A stretch of 35,468 nucleotides of DNA, taken from assembly GCA_017563185.1 (NCBI GenBank), contig JAFXIL010000058.1:1-35468 (forward strand), written 5' to 3'. Numbering within the stretch: position 1 is the first letter of the stretch; each line of letters starts with the position of its first letter. This DNA comes from Kiritimatiellia bacterium (GTDB lineage Bacteria; Verrucomicrobiota; Kiritimatiellia; RFP12; UBA1067). The notes below the pieces were generated by a model that was not told the DNA's origin, did no database searches, and saw only the letters and a list, made by a program, of their open reading frames with translations. The translations under genes were made by a program, and so were the position numbers. This document shows, one piece after another, positions 35,287-35,468 of this stretch.

Positions 35287-35468
35287 TCAGAAGAAACACC
35301 GTGCCGTCAACCGACGCCTTGACCGCAGCACGAAACTCAGTGAAAACGAAAGCGTGCCTGTTGCCGACAGCGCATTCAGCGCGATGTTCGTACAGGCACC
35401 CGCATCTGCAAAGTCAGGCTGCGGCAACGGCGCGGCAGCCGCATATGCAGCCGCCACAAGGGCACAAA
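35287..35468 (-). CDS. 3' end of an unknown gene upstream of the protease
   Basis: A frame is open from the window edge to a TGA at 35287-35289, giving 59 visible residues, Ala-rich at first and then PDFADAGACTNIALNALS and TLSFSLSF. The last ~16 residues are Arg-rich, and a one-base shift would instead give EFRAAVKASVDGTVFLLR with a stop 1 base earlier in phase, so the true end may be frameshifted. The stop lies 10 bases before the protease start, so both are probably in one operon. Too little is visible to assign a function. Confidence 0.45.
   Translation of the reverse strand, partial: CALVAAAYAAAAPLPQPDFADAGACTNIALNALSATGTLSFSLSFVLRSRRRLTARCFF

Overview
The window looks like a chromosomal segment of a GC-rich bacterium of the Planctomycetes-Verrucomicrobia-Chlamydiae group, most likely Verrucomicrobiota/Kiritimatiellota from an anaerobic, gut-like habitat. 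This is inferred from four things: pilus genes resembling the Akkermansia Amuc_1100-1102 set, a very large exported protein with calcium-binding DxDxDG repeats, a paired Ser/Thr kinase and ECF sigma factor, and an acetate kinase/phosphotransacetylase pair. Every gene I can support is on the minus strand, so transcription runs from high to low coordinates. The long plus-strand open frames are shadows of GC-rich codon usage.

Layout from high to low coordinates. 35468-30519 is an accessory-looking block: the 3' end of an unknown gene, a 1036-aa membrane-anchored or secreted metzincin-type protease with a palindromic element inside its reading frame, an exported protein of unknown function overlapping it by ATGA, a short gene remnant that shares a 41-bp near-identical direct repeat with the protease gene, and a small lipoprotein. 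30518-29478 is a ribosomal operon (promoter, structured leader, rplM, rpsI, 3' hairpin). 29466-25761 carries a DEAD-box RNA helicase with a long disordered Q/K/R-rich N-terminus and a B12-binding-type radical SAM protein with an unusual CX4CX2C cluster motif. 25542-21991 holds an exported seven-repeat beta-propeller protein and a tightly coupled trio: patatin-like phospholipase, DEDDh exonuclease and AEC-family permease. 21953-19975 is a transmembrane Ser/Thr kinase overlapping an ECF sigma factor by ATGA. The sigma factor has a Thr where region 2.2 normally has a Glu, which suggests activation by phosphorylation.

19762-19391 is a decayed exported-protein gene. 19366-6724 is a two-gene unit with its own promoter: a small probable lipoprotein followed by a giant exported protein of about 4021 aa (Ig/PKD-like modules, about 17 calcium-binding motifs, a LamG/jelly-roll domain). 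6671-3341 holds ackA, pta and a KpsF/GutQ-type arabinose-5-phosphate isomerase (acetate/ATP metabolism and Kdo synthesis). From 3304 to the window start lies a type IV pilus-like assembly cluster: an Amuc_1102-like exported protein, a PilM-PilN fusion and an Amuc_1100-like (PilO-position) protein cut by the window edge.

The most interesting candidates are the giant protein with its lipoprotein partner, the kinase/sigma pair, the pilus cluster with a fused PilM-PilN, and the protease block with its repeats. All functional statements rest on motif reading by eye; no database search was possible.
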